Assembly (NCBI GenBank): GCA_033398695.1
Contig: JAWKAU010000237.1
Span: forward strand, 62,001-126,000
Reading direction: 5' to 3'
Length of the DNA: 64,000 nucleotides
Source of the DNA: Orobanche coerulescens
Taxonomy: Eukaryota; Streptophyta; Magnoliopsida; Lamiales; Orobanchaceae
Numbering within the stretch: the first letter of the stretch is position 1; each line of letters opens with the position of its first letter. Made by a program: the position numbers and the translations under genes. Under the pieces are notes generated by a model. It was not told the origin of the DNA, made no database searches, and saw only the letters and a list, made by a program, of their open reading frames with translations. Of the stretch, positions 20,394 through 31,865 are shown piece by piece.

Positions 20394-22841
20394 TGTAATA
20401 CCCGGTTGTAATTCAGTAATTATCATTCAGTATTTATCATTCAGTAATTGATACTCAGTAATTTCACTCATTTCGATCATTTGTCACTCAGATTCACCAT
20501 GGTATTCATCATTCGTAGTAATTGTATCGTATCAATCGTCATTCATCACTAATCTGATTGGAGTTTCGTGCCGTGTTTATCATCATTGTCATTTTCGTTA
20601 AAGTCATGCGTGAGGAGTAGCGCACGCTACGTACTCCTTTAGCGTACGCTAATTGGGTATAGGTAGCGCACGCTACCACTCAGCCTTTAGCGCACGCTAA
20701 GGTTGCTGGCCGCACCCGTAAGGTACCGACCGCAGTGAGTTATAAGTAGCGCACGCTACGAATGGTAAGTAGCGCGCGCTAGTGAATTGTAGTAGCGCAC
20801 GCTAATATGTGGTGTAGCGCGCGCTAAGGACAGATCAGGTTGAGTCCAGTGGCTACTGGACTGCACTGGATTAATTCTTAGCGCGCGCTATGCATTGTTT
20901 TTAGCGTACGCAACCGATATATTAGCGCACGCTAAATAATGGTTGTAGCGCACGCTATCGAGGTTAGATCAGAGGGCAGATGGTTTTCTGGACTCCAGTA
21001 CTGGGCATCAATATTTCGTTAGCGCACGCTAATAATGGATCTTAGCGAACGCTAGTAATATGGCCGTAGCGCACGCTACAAGAAGGTACGTAGCGCGCGC
21101 TACCGTGTTCGGACAGTGGGTACTGGACTATCCAAATTACTCGTTAGCGCACGCTACGCACAAGGGCTAGCGCACGCTAACCTGGACTGAGTATAAATTG
21201 GACAGTTTAGTCAGAGTTCGTCATTTTTCATCTCATTTCATTCCTTCGGTATTTTTGGGCGATTTCGAGCGATTCAGAGGGGATTCTTCGAGGTGTAATC
21301 ATCAATCATCATCTTCAAGCTCATCTTTCGGATTAATCATCATTTCATCATCTTCATCACATCGGATCAAAGGTATTAATCTCTTGGATCTAGAATTTCG
21401 GATTTTTGGGGTTTTCCTTCCGATTTCTTCGTGTAAGCTTGGATTATCATTGGGATATGTTAGTTATGGATTATCTAATTGGATAAATATATTCCTACGG
21501 ATTTAATGGTTATTTTCGGAATTGTTTTCAAGAACCCTTGGGGTTGACTTCGTTAATTGGGGATTTTCCGATTGATGTTGTCGTAATCATGAATTATGAA
21601 TTCCTAATGGATTATTGATATCATTGACGTGTTTTGTTAGTTCAAGTACTCATTTTGGTGTGGGTTTCGGCATATTCGGATCGTATTTCCGGTTGTGTGG
21701 TCGGTTATGTATTCGTTGGAATGCCTATGAGTTTGATTATCGTTGTTTCACCCTTGGGTTAGTCGTGTTTTGTTGTTTGATACGTATTGAACGATTGTTG
21801 GTAATTATTGTTATTCAAGGTTGTTCGAGCGACCGGTGTTTCCCTTAGGACGTTGTTCATGGACGGACATTCTTCATCGGTATTGAGTAAGTTAAATCTT
21901 ACTCGGTTAAAAGGATACTCATTCCTTTTGTTGTTGATTGCTCATAATCATAATTCATTCATCATAATATTAATCATTTTGAGACTTGTAATTGTCGAAT
22001 AATCATTTCATTCACGAGGAACGACGGTTCCAAATCATTTCATCAAGTTATCAATCACGCTACTATTACTTTCATATCGGTGAGTCATCTTGGCCTTGTC
22101 TAATTATTATTCATTGATATTCATCATGGTCATTCTCGCTCATGTGACCTTCCGGTTCATATTGCGTGGCCGGGTGTGGTCAGTGTGGAATTTTTAGTCG
22201 GGCACACGATGGTCATGTATCGGGTTCACCGATACATCGGACCGCACACGGTAACGCTTACCTCCGTGAGACTAATTAGGTACAAGGACGGGTGTGTCCG
22301 GTCATTCGCCTTGTACACTTGCACAGACATTACGGGCGTACTATGATACTCCTCTTCAGCCGTAATTCATAATTAAGAATATTTCATAACTTCGGTTAAT
22401 TCATGATTGTGTAATTTCAACTCTTGAGGATTGTTGTTCAGAATCGACTTTCTGGGGGATTTTGTTTTCGTGTCACGGCAAGGCAAAGGCACTGAAGAGC
22501 ATGTTGACGGCGACGAGTCCCAGTGATACTAGTAGGGGGCCCTACCATTCCGTTTGTTCACCATCTTCATATTTTAGTTATTCCGTCATTTGTATTTTCC
22601 GCTGCAAATTCCGTTTGAGATGTTTATTTATTTAGGGTGGTGTATTTTATCTTCATAAAAAATATACTAGTATTCGGTATTGTCCTGGTGTGCTGTACTT
22701 AAACTCCTCATCGGAGTACTTGGTAATATAATGTGGTTCGGTACTACAATTATATTATTTAATTCATCATTTTCATTCGCCTGGTGGGTCCCAGTCGGGG
22801 ATTCACGGCACTGTAATATCCACCTAGTTTAGGGTGTTACA
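20394..22841 (+). repeat. 5' LTR of the Tekay-like element
   Basis: 2448 bp. It opens with four near copies of a 14-base unit (ATTCAGTAATTATC, 20411-20466). The U3 region (20636-21180) holds 18 palindromic words of the type TAGCGCACGCTA, with GCGCGC or GTAC variants at the centre. The last ends about 10 bases before GTATAAATT (21191), the likely TATA box. The rest is untranslated leader. Confidence 0.92.
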
Positions 22842-22846
22842 GAGTT

Positions 22847-22858
22847 GGTATCGGAGCG
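22847..22858 (+). other. Primer-binding site of the Tekay-like element
   Basis: TTGGTATCGGAGC a few bases after the LTR end matches the initiator tRNA-Met site TGGTATCAGAGC with one change. Confidence 0.85.
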
Positions 22859-23314
22859 TGGTTTTGAATACTACCCTCCAAGTCATGTCTTATTTGAAAT
22901 CATCGTCATCGGACTAGTATCATGGGACTTTCGCGTCACGTGTGACCTGTGCAAATGCCGAGCCAATCAGACCAAGAACTGTAAGATTTCTAATGCCATG
23001 GTATAATTTCTGGCAATAATCATTCATTCATAATTCATCAGTTAACAATCCTCAATCATCATTGTCACTTTGACCAGGACGGTCAGTTAACTCATTAATC
23101 ACTCAATTCATTTCATTATTCATTGTTGATCGTGAAGATCAAATCATTAATCTTGATAACTCATTCAAGATAATCATTTCAGTAACTTCATCAGATAATC
23201 ATGTCACGTCAATTAATCATTCATGTAATCCCTGTATTTGAGCGCGTATGCTCATTTTCATCATTTCATAATATAATCATAATGTGATACTCATGCGAGA
23301 TATATAATCATCAT

Positions 23315-24460
23315 ATGACTTTCCACTTCGCATGGAAAGGGCCGGGCAGAGGACGTGGAGGACGAGGCCGTGGAGCGGCCGAATCCCGAGAGCTCGTGTG
23401 AATACACGTGCAAACGCGAGGAATAATGCTAATTCATCGAAAGCGACGCCGCCACTCATTCACCTCGACGCGATCATTCACTATCGGAGTCGCACTGACA
23501 CGGCTCGCCGAGGGTGTCCGGTTGACCCACTCGCTTTATGCAGGCATGATGGCCCAAATGACCTGTGATGGCACACCGATGGAGACGATGCATAACTCCG
23601 TCAATCGGGACCGCAGGCTCCTCCGCCGCCACCTCGAGGCAAGAGAGGAATGTGAGTAACATCATCGGCGATATCTCTCGCGCAGGCCACCTACTTTTGA
23701 GGGCCTGCCCGAGCCGGGCAGATATCATTCATTGGCTCGAGCATTTCGAGAAGTCATGTTATGGTAGTGTCCCGAGGACACAAAGTTTCGCTGCGGCTTA
23801 CTACCCGGGTAAGAGCGCACATTCTTGGTGGTTATCGTTGAAGCCCACCGAAGGATCTTGTACTGGATCGATTCAAGACTCTCATGATGGAGAGGTATTA
23901 TCCGGCCCCACTCGAGAGGCCAAGCTGTCAATTTCTCACCCCGACCCCTCAACAGACGAGGATGTTCTCGCCATTGCCGAGAAATTTCAGAACTTCTCCC
24001 TTTCGCCTCATCCATCATTCATTCGAGGCGGATAAGATCAAGTATTTCAGAAGAGGTCAAAACCCCGTATGAGACTTCGCCATTTAATCATAATTGCACC
24101 ACGTTGGCGAATTCATTGAGAAAGCTCTCACCTACGAGCTTATCGCTAAGGAAATTGCTAAGCAGCCTTCGTCTCGCTAGCAAGAAATCGAAGAATCGTA
24201 ATCGGTTGAAGGCGGTCGACAACTTTCAAGAAACCCCGTGCGGGCTCCGCTTTTCTCGAGCGACCTCCCGTGTCGCCTAAACCCGCGAATCTCGCCTCGA
24301 GCGCCGCCTGCCATCACCGTTATAATCGTGGGGAACTTGGTCACCTCGCACAAGTGTCCGAGACAGACGATCACGTGTCATAATTGTGGAATTGCCGGGC
24401 ATAAGGCCCGTTTTGCCGTAGGGACTCCAAACCTACTCGGACGTCATCTCAGCCCCTAAG
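23315..24460 (+). pseudogene. gag: gag of the Tekay-like element, broken
   Basis: The region starts with an Arg/Gly-rich N-terminus (WKGPGRGRGGRGRGAAESRE). A capsid-like segment follows near 23690-23850 in another frame. A zinc-knuckle-like CHNCGIAGHKAR at 24376-24411 lacks the final cysteine. Several frame changes split the region. It would have encoded the nucleocapsid and capsid protein. Confidence 0.7.
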
Positions 24461-24599
24461 CAACACTGCTCGTAATCAAAGACTTCAATCAGCGCTGCTT
24501 AAAACGACAGAGCGACTAAAGGTGGAGCTTTTAGCCGCAGACGGAGCGTCCGTGTCGGGACTAGCAAGCCCCGGATTTATGAGATGAAGAAGACCGATG

Positions 24600-27500
24600 A
24601 TCCAGAGGCCCGAATGATCTCGTGTACACTCGATATTCTATCTCAACCTCGTGTGTACTCTTTTCGATACCGGTGCATCGCATTCATTCATTTCCGAGTC
24701 ATGTTTGAGTAGACTACGTCGGGTAGTGCTACTAGTTGTGAGCCTTATGTCATCGGCCTACCCGATGGTAGACGAATTATCTAATCGTGAGATTCGTAAT
24801 TGTCCGATCTGGGCCATGGTCGTGTATGGCCGCCGACCTAATCGTGGTAGATTTGCCGAGGGATGACGCTATCTTGGGTATTGATTGGATGGATCGTCAT
24901 GATGCCATCATTAATGTCCGTAAGCGTATGGTCACTATCATTTCGCATTTATGGAGTTGAATGTGTGTTTCAGGAGGTAATCCTACTGCTCGTAAGGTCA
25001 TTAATTCAATGAAAGCAAGAAGGTTACTCAATCGTGATGTGTCGGTTATTGGTGCTATATGGCCAAAACCGAGAAGTCATCAAGATGTTAACGGATATTC
25101 CGGTGGTGAGGGAATATGCCGATGTTTTTCCGCATTTGAGTTACCTGGTTTGCCTCCACAGAGGGATGTGGAATTCACGATTGAGTTGGAACTGCACGCC
25201 CCCGATATCAAGGCGCCGCATCGATGGCCCCGACCGAAATGCAGAATTAAAGAACCACTTGAAGAGTTGTTCGAGAAGGGTTATATTCGACCGAAAGTGC
25301 GCCCCCGTGGGGAGCGCCAAAGGTTATTTGTCAAGAAGAAGGATGGTTCATTCCGCTTATGTATTGATTATCTGAGTCAACAGGTGACGATCAAGAATAA
25401 GTATCCCTTACCCCGTATTGACGATCTCTTAGATCAACTTCGGAGCTTCGATTTTCCAAGATCGACTTAAGATCTGGATATCATCAGCCATGGATTCGAG
25501 AGTCGGATATCGCGAGGACGGCATTTCAACACGCTATGGTCATTATGAGTTTGTGGTTATGCCGCTCGGATTGACTAATGCACTCGCGTATTCATGGAGT
25601 TAATGAATCGGGTTTTCATCGACTTTTTGGATCAGTTTGTTGTTGTATTCATCGATGACATTTTGATTTATTCTCGTGACCGGGAGGAACACGAGTTTCA
25701 CCTTCATCAAGTGCTCGACGTGTTGAGACGAGAACAACTTTATGGGAAGTTTTCCAAATGTGAGTTCTGGATGTCCGAAGTGACTTTTATCGGACATGTA
25801 ATTTCATCAGACGGAGTTCGTGTCGACCCTCAGAAGACGGAGGCTATTCGAGATTGGCTACCTCCGAAGAACGTTAAGGAAATCCGAAGTTTCCTCGGAT
25901 TAGCGGGTTATTATCGGCGATTTGTTGAAGGATTTTCTAGAATCTCTCAACCCTTAACGAACCTTTTGTGGAAGGATAAGAAATACACGTGGTCCGACGC
26001 GTGTCAACGGAGTTTTGAGGAACTCAAGAGCCGCTAATGTCAAGACTGCAGACTTTCCTTGCCGCAGGGACTAAGGATTTGTGGTCTATAGTGATGCGTC
26101 CGGACAGGTCTCGATGTGTACTCATGCAGAACGGGAAGGTTATTGCCTATGCTTCACGGCAATTGAGACCTTACGAGATTAATTATCCGACCCACGACCG
26201 GAGCTAGCACCGTGGTGTTCGCTGAAAATTTGGCGTCATTATCTTTATGGCGTAACCTGTCAGATATTCACCGATCATAAGAGCTTAAAGTATATATTTA
26301 CTCAGAAGGAGTTAAATATGCGCCAGAGACGGTGGTTGGAATTAATCAAAGATTATGATATCGAGATCCTCTATCACCCGGGCAAGGCGAACGTTGTTGC
26401 CGACGCCTTGAGTCGTAAGTCCTTTCAGGAGCAGATGCTTGCCCGTTTAACAGTTCAAAAGGAGCTTCAGTAGGAATTCCTTAGACCCGAGATCGAGGTC
26501 TGGCTTCAGCGAGTTCAGGGGCAGCTTTGTATGTTAGAGATTTCATCGTCACTCGAGGAGGCAATCCGAGAGAATCAGGGTTCAGACCCATCATTGTTGC
26601 GCATCCGAGAGGATGTGGCTCAGGGAAAGCCCTGGATTTGTGGTCCACGAGGATGGACTTTTGAGGTTTAAGAATCGGTTGTGCGTATCGCGAATGACGA
26701 GTTGAAAAACTCGATTTTGAAAGAAGCTCATGCTACTCCTTATTCTGCTCATCCGGTCTAGCAAGATGTACAAGGACTTGAAACAAAATTACCGGTGGAG
26801 TAATATGAAGCGAGAAGTCGCAGAATTTGTTTCGAGATGCTTAACTCACAACAAGTTAAGATTGAACATCGGACATGGCGGGTATGTCAAACCTCTTCCT
26901 ATTCCCGAATGGAAGTGGGAAGACATTTCTATGGATTTCATTACGAGTTTGCCGACGAGTCGTCATGGCATGAACACGATCCGGGTGATCGTGGACCGCT
27001 TAACCAAATCAGCTCATTTCCTTGAGATCAAGGAAACGTGGGGTCCCGAGAGACTTGCTCAACTGCTCATCAAAGAGATAGTCGATCGCACGGTACTTCT
27101 AAAAGTATCGCTTTCCGATCGTGACGGACGGTTTGTGTCGCATTTTGGAAATCACCATCGTGCTATGGGGACTCACTTAATCTCGATCGCTTTTCATCCT
27201 CAACCGACGGACAATCGAGAGGACCATTCAGACATTAGAGGACATGTTGAGGGCATGCGTCCTCGATTGGAAAGACGATTGGGAAGCCCAACTACCATTG
27301 ATCGAGTTCACGATAATAATAGTTGGCATGCTTCGATCAAGATGGCACCTTACGAGGCCTTGTATGGTCGCCGTTGTCGATCTCCGTTGTGTTGGGACGA
27401 CTTATCGAATCGATCGGCACCGAGCCCGATATGCTTATAGCCGCCGTGAGAAGGTAGCTTTGATCGAGTCGCTTGTTGACAGCTCGTAGTCGGCGTAAAT

Positions 27501-27961
27501 CATACGCAGATAACCGCTGCCGACCATTAGAGTTCGAGGCTGGTGACCATGTGTTGGTCAAGGTATCCCCGAGTCGTGGTATCTTCCGTTTTGGGAAGAG
27601 GGGAAAGTTGAGTCCGAGGTTCATTGGACCGTTTGAGATTTTGGATCGAGTAGGCGAGTTAGCTTATCGATTGGCTTTACCTCCGGCGTTGAGCCGAATT
27701 CATAATGTGTTTCATGTCTCTCAGCTGCGGAAGTATGTTACCGACCCGAGTCACATACTTCAGTTCGACAAAATTGAGATCGCCGACGATCATTCATATG
27801 AGGAGCGTCCTATACGAGTTTTAGAGCGCCGAATCAAACAGTTGAGGAATAAGACGATTCCTTTGGTTAAAATTCAGTGGTCTAGACACGGAGTCGAAGA
27901 GGCTACGTGGGAAACCGAGGATAGTATGCGGGAGAGTTATCCCGAGTTGTTTGACCCTTAG
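24600..27961 (+). pseudogene. pol: pol of the Tekay-like element, with frameshifts
   Basis: Domains in order are: aspartic protease with DTGASHSF (near 24666-24690); reverse transcriptase with [16 protein letters not shown] (about 25327) and the catalytic [10 protein letters not shown] (25648-25677); RNase H ending [10 protein letters not shown]...[15 protein letters not shown] (26270-26415); integrase with MDFITSLP (first Asp), SDRDGRFVS (second Asp) and a broken third block at 27210-27400; and a C-terminal chromodomain-like region (VKIQWSRHGVEEATWE, about 27870-27920), stop at 27959-27961. The chromodomain places it among chromoviruses. The frame changes at least near 25455, 25590, 26040 and 27240, so no full polyprotein can be read. 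Confidence 0.85.
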
Positions 27962-27977
27962 TTTCGGGGACGAAACT

Positions 27978-27995
27978 CTTTTAAGGGGGGGTGTA
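27978..27995 (+). other. Polypurine tract of the Tekay-like element
   Basis: TTTTAAGGGGGGGTGTA lies immediately before the 3' LTR, after the group's usual CGGGGACGAAACT word. It primes plus-strand DNA synthesis. Confidence 0.8.
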
Positions 27996-28778
27996 TGTAA
28001 TACCCTATTGTAATTCAAGAATTATCATTCAAGATTTATCATTCAAGAATTGATACTCAAGAATTTCACTCATTTCGATCATTTGTCACTCGATTCACCA
28101 TGGTATTCATCATTCAGAGTAATTGTATCGTGTATCAATCGTCATTCATCACTAATCTGATTGGAGTTTCGTGCCGTGTTTATCATCATTGTCATTTTCG
28201 TTGCGAGCTGTGCGTGAGGAGTAGCGCACGCTACGTACTCCTTTTAGCGTACGCTAATTGGGTATAGGTAGCGCACGCTACCACTCAGCTTTAGCGCACG
28301 CTAAGGTTGCTGGCCGCACTCCGTAAGGTACTGGACTGCAGGTGAGTTATAAGTAGCGCACGCTACGAATGGTAAGTAGCGCGCGCTAGTGAATTGTAGT
28401 AGCGCACGCTAATATGTGGTGTAGCGCGCGCTAAGGACAGATCAGGTTGAGTCCAGTGGCTACTGGACTGCACTGGATTAATTCTTAGCGCGCGCTATGC
28501 ATTGTTTTTAGCGTACGCAACCGATATATTAGCGCACGCTATCGAGGTTAGATCAGAGGGCAGATGGTTTTCTGGACTCCAGTACTGGGCATCAATATTT
28601 CTTTAGCGCACGCTAATAATGGATCTTAGCGCACGCTAGTAATATGGCCGTAGCGCACGCTACAAGAAGGTACGTAGCGCGCGCTACCGTGTTCGGACAG
28701 TGGGTACTGGACTACCCAAATTACTCGTTAGCGCACGCTACGCATGGGCTAGCGACGCTAACCTGACTGAGTATAAAT
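27996..28778 (+). repeat. 3' LTR of the Tekay-like element, first part
   Basis: It begins TGTAATACCC and repeats the palindrome array of the 5' LTR (28222-28760) with one palindrome interval lost near 28540. It is cut at 28778 by the nested Copia element and continues at 32904. Confidence 0.92.
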
Positions 28779-29811
28779 TGTTGGAACATTTTTTTCAATA
28801 CATAAATTAAAAGTGTTTTGATGATTAATGTTGATAAGCAAAACAAAACAACGAAGAGACGAAGCAAGCATCAAGGAAAACGGCGCAAAAAGCTGGAATA
28901 ACACAAAGCTAACGTACGTTACAAGGGTATGTTAACGTACGTAATATGGGCAAGCTAACGTACGTAACAAAGGTTGTATAACGTACGTAAAGGAGTTCAA
29001 ACAAGTGAACGTTGGAGAAGTCAAAGTCAGCAAAGCATGCAACGGATATATGACGTCAGCAGTGACGTAATATTAACGTACGTAACCGGGTATATGTTAG
29101 CGTACGTAACTCAAAATGACGAAACTCACTGGACTGATTTGTGAAGATGCTAACGCATTTAACCAGCCATGGTTAACGACGATGAGTATTACGTACGTAA
29201 TGGAGAGCATATAACGTACGTAATGAAGGTCCTGGCAGCTAACGGCTAGTTTGATCATGAAGCCTATAAATACCATCCCTATGGTATTGTTTGAGGACAA
29301 CAACCTTGAGCAAATTGTCTATACTTGTGATATTATTACACACATTCTTGTTGTTGATATTGAGCTTAATTGTAAGTGTTTGAGTGAGAATTCACGAAAA
29401 CATACACGAGTGGTAAAAGAAAAGATACGATCGATTCGGTTATTAGGATCAAGGATCCGGCATTATTAGAATCGCAATCGATATCTAAAGTGAGGTTTAT
29501 CTAGTACCCATAGAAAGCTAGAGCGGTTGATTCCTTGTCCGATAGAAAAGGAAAACAGTTTAACTTGGACCGACGCAAAGACAAGTACGAGTGGTTTATC
29601 ACGGACCAATAGAAGACGTGATTGTAAACGGTTATACCTCGACCGATAGAAGAGAGGCGAAGAGGTTGCTATCTTTAACCTATTGAAAAAGATAAAGAGA
29701 GGACGTAGGCTCGTTTATAGACGAACCTCTATAAATCCTTGCGTCATTTATTTTCCGCAATTTTATTTACGCTTCCGCAAACGGCGCAAATATCCGACCC
29801 CATACCCAACA
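28779..29811 (+). repeat. 5' LTR of the nested Copia element
   Basis: About ten palindromic words of the type TAACGTACGTAA lie between 28909 and 29223. A TATA-like CCTATAAATACC follows at about 29266, some 45 bases after the last one. The words near 29152 and 29175 are damaged here but intact in the 3' LTR. Confidence 0.92.
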
Positions 29812-29813
29812 AT

Positions 29814-29825
29814 TGGTATCAGAGC
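29814..29825 (+). other. Primer-binding site of the nested Copia element
   Basis: TGGTATCAGAGC is an exact initiator tRNA-Met site, two bases after the LTR end. Confidence 0.93.
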
Positions 29826-29869
29826 GGTACTCCAATACGCGGCTTAACATCCGAGGAGAAAAAGATCCA

Positions 29870-30901
29870 ATGGCGTTTCAATTCTCTCCAGTCGAAGGCC
29901 TTGCTCTCAACCGACCACCATTCTTTGATGGCTCAAATTATTTGACGTGGAAGAAGAAGATGTCGATATTCATCCGAGCATACGACATCGAAATTTGGAA
30001 GATTATTTGCCTTGGCCCGAAAGTTCCTATCAAATCCGACGGTACGCTCAAATCTTTCGAAGAATACGATGATGCCGATTGGAAAAATGACCATCTAAAT
30101 TGTAAGGCCACCCAACTTTTATTTTGTGCCTTAAATCCCGAAGAGGTCAATCGAATCTCGTCGTGTGAGAGTGCGAAAGAAATATGGAAAATTCTTGAAA
30201 TCACACACGAAGGGACAACTCAAGTCAAGGAGACAAAGATCAATATGCTTCTCCATGACTACGAGTTATTCATGATGAAAGGTGACGAGTCCATCACCAA
30301 TATGCTCGACCGATTCTCGGTCATCACAAATGGACTTGCGTCATTCGGAAAACCATTATCTAGTAGTGAAAAAGTCAAGAAAATCTTAAGATCACTACCT
30401 AGCGAATGGGACGGCACCGTGACCGCAATTATGGAATCCAAAGATCTCAACACGCTCGATTTTAGCGCCCTCGTTGGTTCGCTAATTAATTATGAGATCG
30501 TGTTAAAATCACGAAGTGTCAAGCCGAAACCGAAAGAAAAATCGTTAGCCATGAAGGCTAAGATATCGAGGAAGAAAGAAGAAATCCCGGTGGAGGAAAG
30601 CGACGAAGAAGCGGCATATTATGCCAAGAATATTAATAAATTCCAAACCTTATTAAACCGGAGGAAGAAGGATATCTCGAGCGAAACGAAGAAGTTCGAC
30701 AACTCTTGTCGACAATGTGGAAAACCAGGCCACTTCGCTAAGCATTGCCGTGCCAAACCCAAGAAGGAGGTTCTCGTGGCTACTTGGAGCGATGAAGACG
30801 AAGATGATGAGTTCATCAATCAAAATAATCTCGCTCTCATGGCTCGGAGTTCGTTCGACGACAATGACGCCGAAGCCGTAAGTACATCCTCCCGTGATTA
30901 A
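29870..30901 (+). CDS. gag: Copia gag polyprotein, intact
   Basis: Capsid/nucleocapsid protein that packages element RNA in virus-like particles. I chose ATG 29870 (MAFQFSPVEG) over the longer upstream frame, because that would start on the primer-binding site. The first half has the UBN2/Retrotran_gag pattern of Copia gag (FFDGSNYLTWKKKM, later YELFMMKGDESI and LRSLPSEWDG). A CCHC knuckle, CRQCGKPGHFAKHC, lies near residue 280, and an acidic tail ends the protein at TAA 30901. About 343 residues in one frame. It is the only complete retroelement gene in the window, and no protease follows it. Confidence 0.93.
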   Translation: MAFQFSPVEGLALNRPPFFDGSNYLTWKKKMSIFIRAYDIEIWKIICLGPKVPIKSDGTLKSFEEYDDADWKNDHLNCKATQLLFCALNPEEVNRISSCESAKEIWKILEITHEGTTQVKETKINMLLHDYELFMMKGDESITNMLDRFSVITNGLASFGKPLSSSEKVKKILRSLPSEWDGTVTAIMESKDLNTLDFSALVGSLINYEIVLKSRSVKPKPKEKSLAMKAKISRKKEEIPVEESDEEAAYYAKNINKFQTLLNRRKKDISSETKKFDNSCRQCGKPGHFAKHCRAKPKKEVLVATWSDEDEDDEFINQNNLALMARSSFDDNDAEAVSTSSRD

Positions 30902-30922
30902 CTTTTTGATGAATTTGAATTA

Positions 30923-31225
30923 TTGCATACGGATTTTCAAAATGCATTATCGGAAATTAAATCCCTTAAGTCTAAAATTAAATCTTTGGAAATTGAAAAT
31001 TCCAAAATTATCGAGAAGGGAAAATTTGTTGAAATCGATCATTCAAAATGCATTGAAAACGAGAATATTTTGAAGAATGATCTTTTAAAAGTTCAAGATG
31101 AACTAAAATCTTTGACAAGGAAATTCTCGTATGAAACGAAATTTGAACAAATGCTTGGTGTTCAAAAATTTACTTTGAATAAAGAGGGGTTAGGATTCAA
31201 AACACGCTCAAAACGAATCCGTTAA
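30923..31225 (+). CDS. Coiled-coil frame after Copia gag, remnant of gag-pol
   Basis: 100 codons rich in Lys, Glu, Ile and Leu in heptad-like order (ALSEIKSLKSKIKSLEIENS). The end, LGVQKFTLNKEGLGFK, resembles the segment that links gag to protease in Tork-type Copia elements. It opens 21 bases after the gag stop. Past it (31226-31400) a decayed segment precedes the untranslated DNA where integrase and reverse transcriptase would be expected. It is probably what remains after a large pol deletion. Confidence 0.6.
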   Translation: MHTDFQNALSEIKSLKSKIKSLEIENSKIIEKGKFVEIDHSKCIENENILKNDLLKVQDELKSLTRKFSYETKFEQMLGVQKFTLNKEGLGFKTRSKRIR

Positions 31226-31865
31226 TTTTAAAATACCCCATTGCGAAAAGTGTTTGAAAATCGGCATCACGCTTCAAATTGCAAAAGCCCTCACGGACGA
31301 TAAAAATTAAGAAAATTTGGGTTCCTAAAGGAACAATCGCTTCAAATATCGTCTACATTTCTAAACAAAAACCAACTATAGGTTGGATCCCCAAAAATTG
31401 ATTTTTGTATTTTACTCAGGGGGAGTATTTTTTTTGGGGAGATAATATTTTCAGGGGGAGTTTTTACCCTTTATGCATTTATTTATCATAAATTGATATC
31501 GTGCATATTTTATAATTTGGTATTATTTATTTCAATTGATATTTTATCCACTTTTTGATGAAAACAAAAAGGGGGAGAGAATGGAGAAGGAGAAAAAGAT
31601 GTCGACAATGGGATTAACCCTAAAAGGGGGAGAAAAGGAGAAGTCGAAAATGACAGAAAAATAAAAATGCGGAGACGTCGAAAAGACGATGAAAATTTAA
31701 AAATGGAGATAAGAAAAGAAGGAGTCGAAAAAGAAATGGGAGAAGATTCTAACGAAACGGAAAAAGTCGAAAACTTTGGTCTGTAAAGATATACATATAT
31801 TTGTATTTTTGCAGGAAAATCCCATTGACGAAGTGTTGTTTTGTAATCATCAAAAAGGGGGAGAT
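31226..31865 (+). other. Untranslated region and polypurine tract of the nested Copia
   Basis: No coding frame is seen. The stretch has repeated GGGGGAG words (near 31421, 31455, 31571, 31626) and ends AAAAGGGGGAGAT directly before the 3' LTR, which is the polypurine tract (31853-31865). The repeated tract-like words may be leftovers of it. Confidence 0.75.

Noticed and set aside
21198..21506. 102-codon frame with a serine run, also seen at 32908-33216
   Set aside because: It lies in the untranslated leader of the Tekay LTR, appears in both LTRs only because they are repeats, and has no domain.
24600..27961. Endogenous pararetrovirus (caulimovirid) polymerase
   Set aside because: The order protease, reverse transcriptase, RNase H, integrase, chromodomain between long LTRs is that of a Ty3/Gypsy chromovirus; no movement protein is seen.
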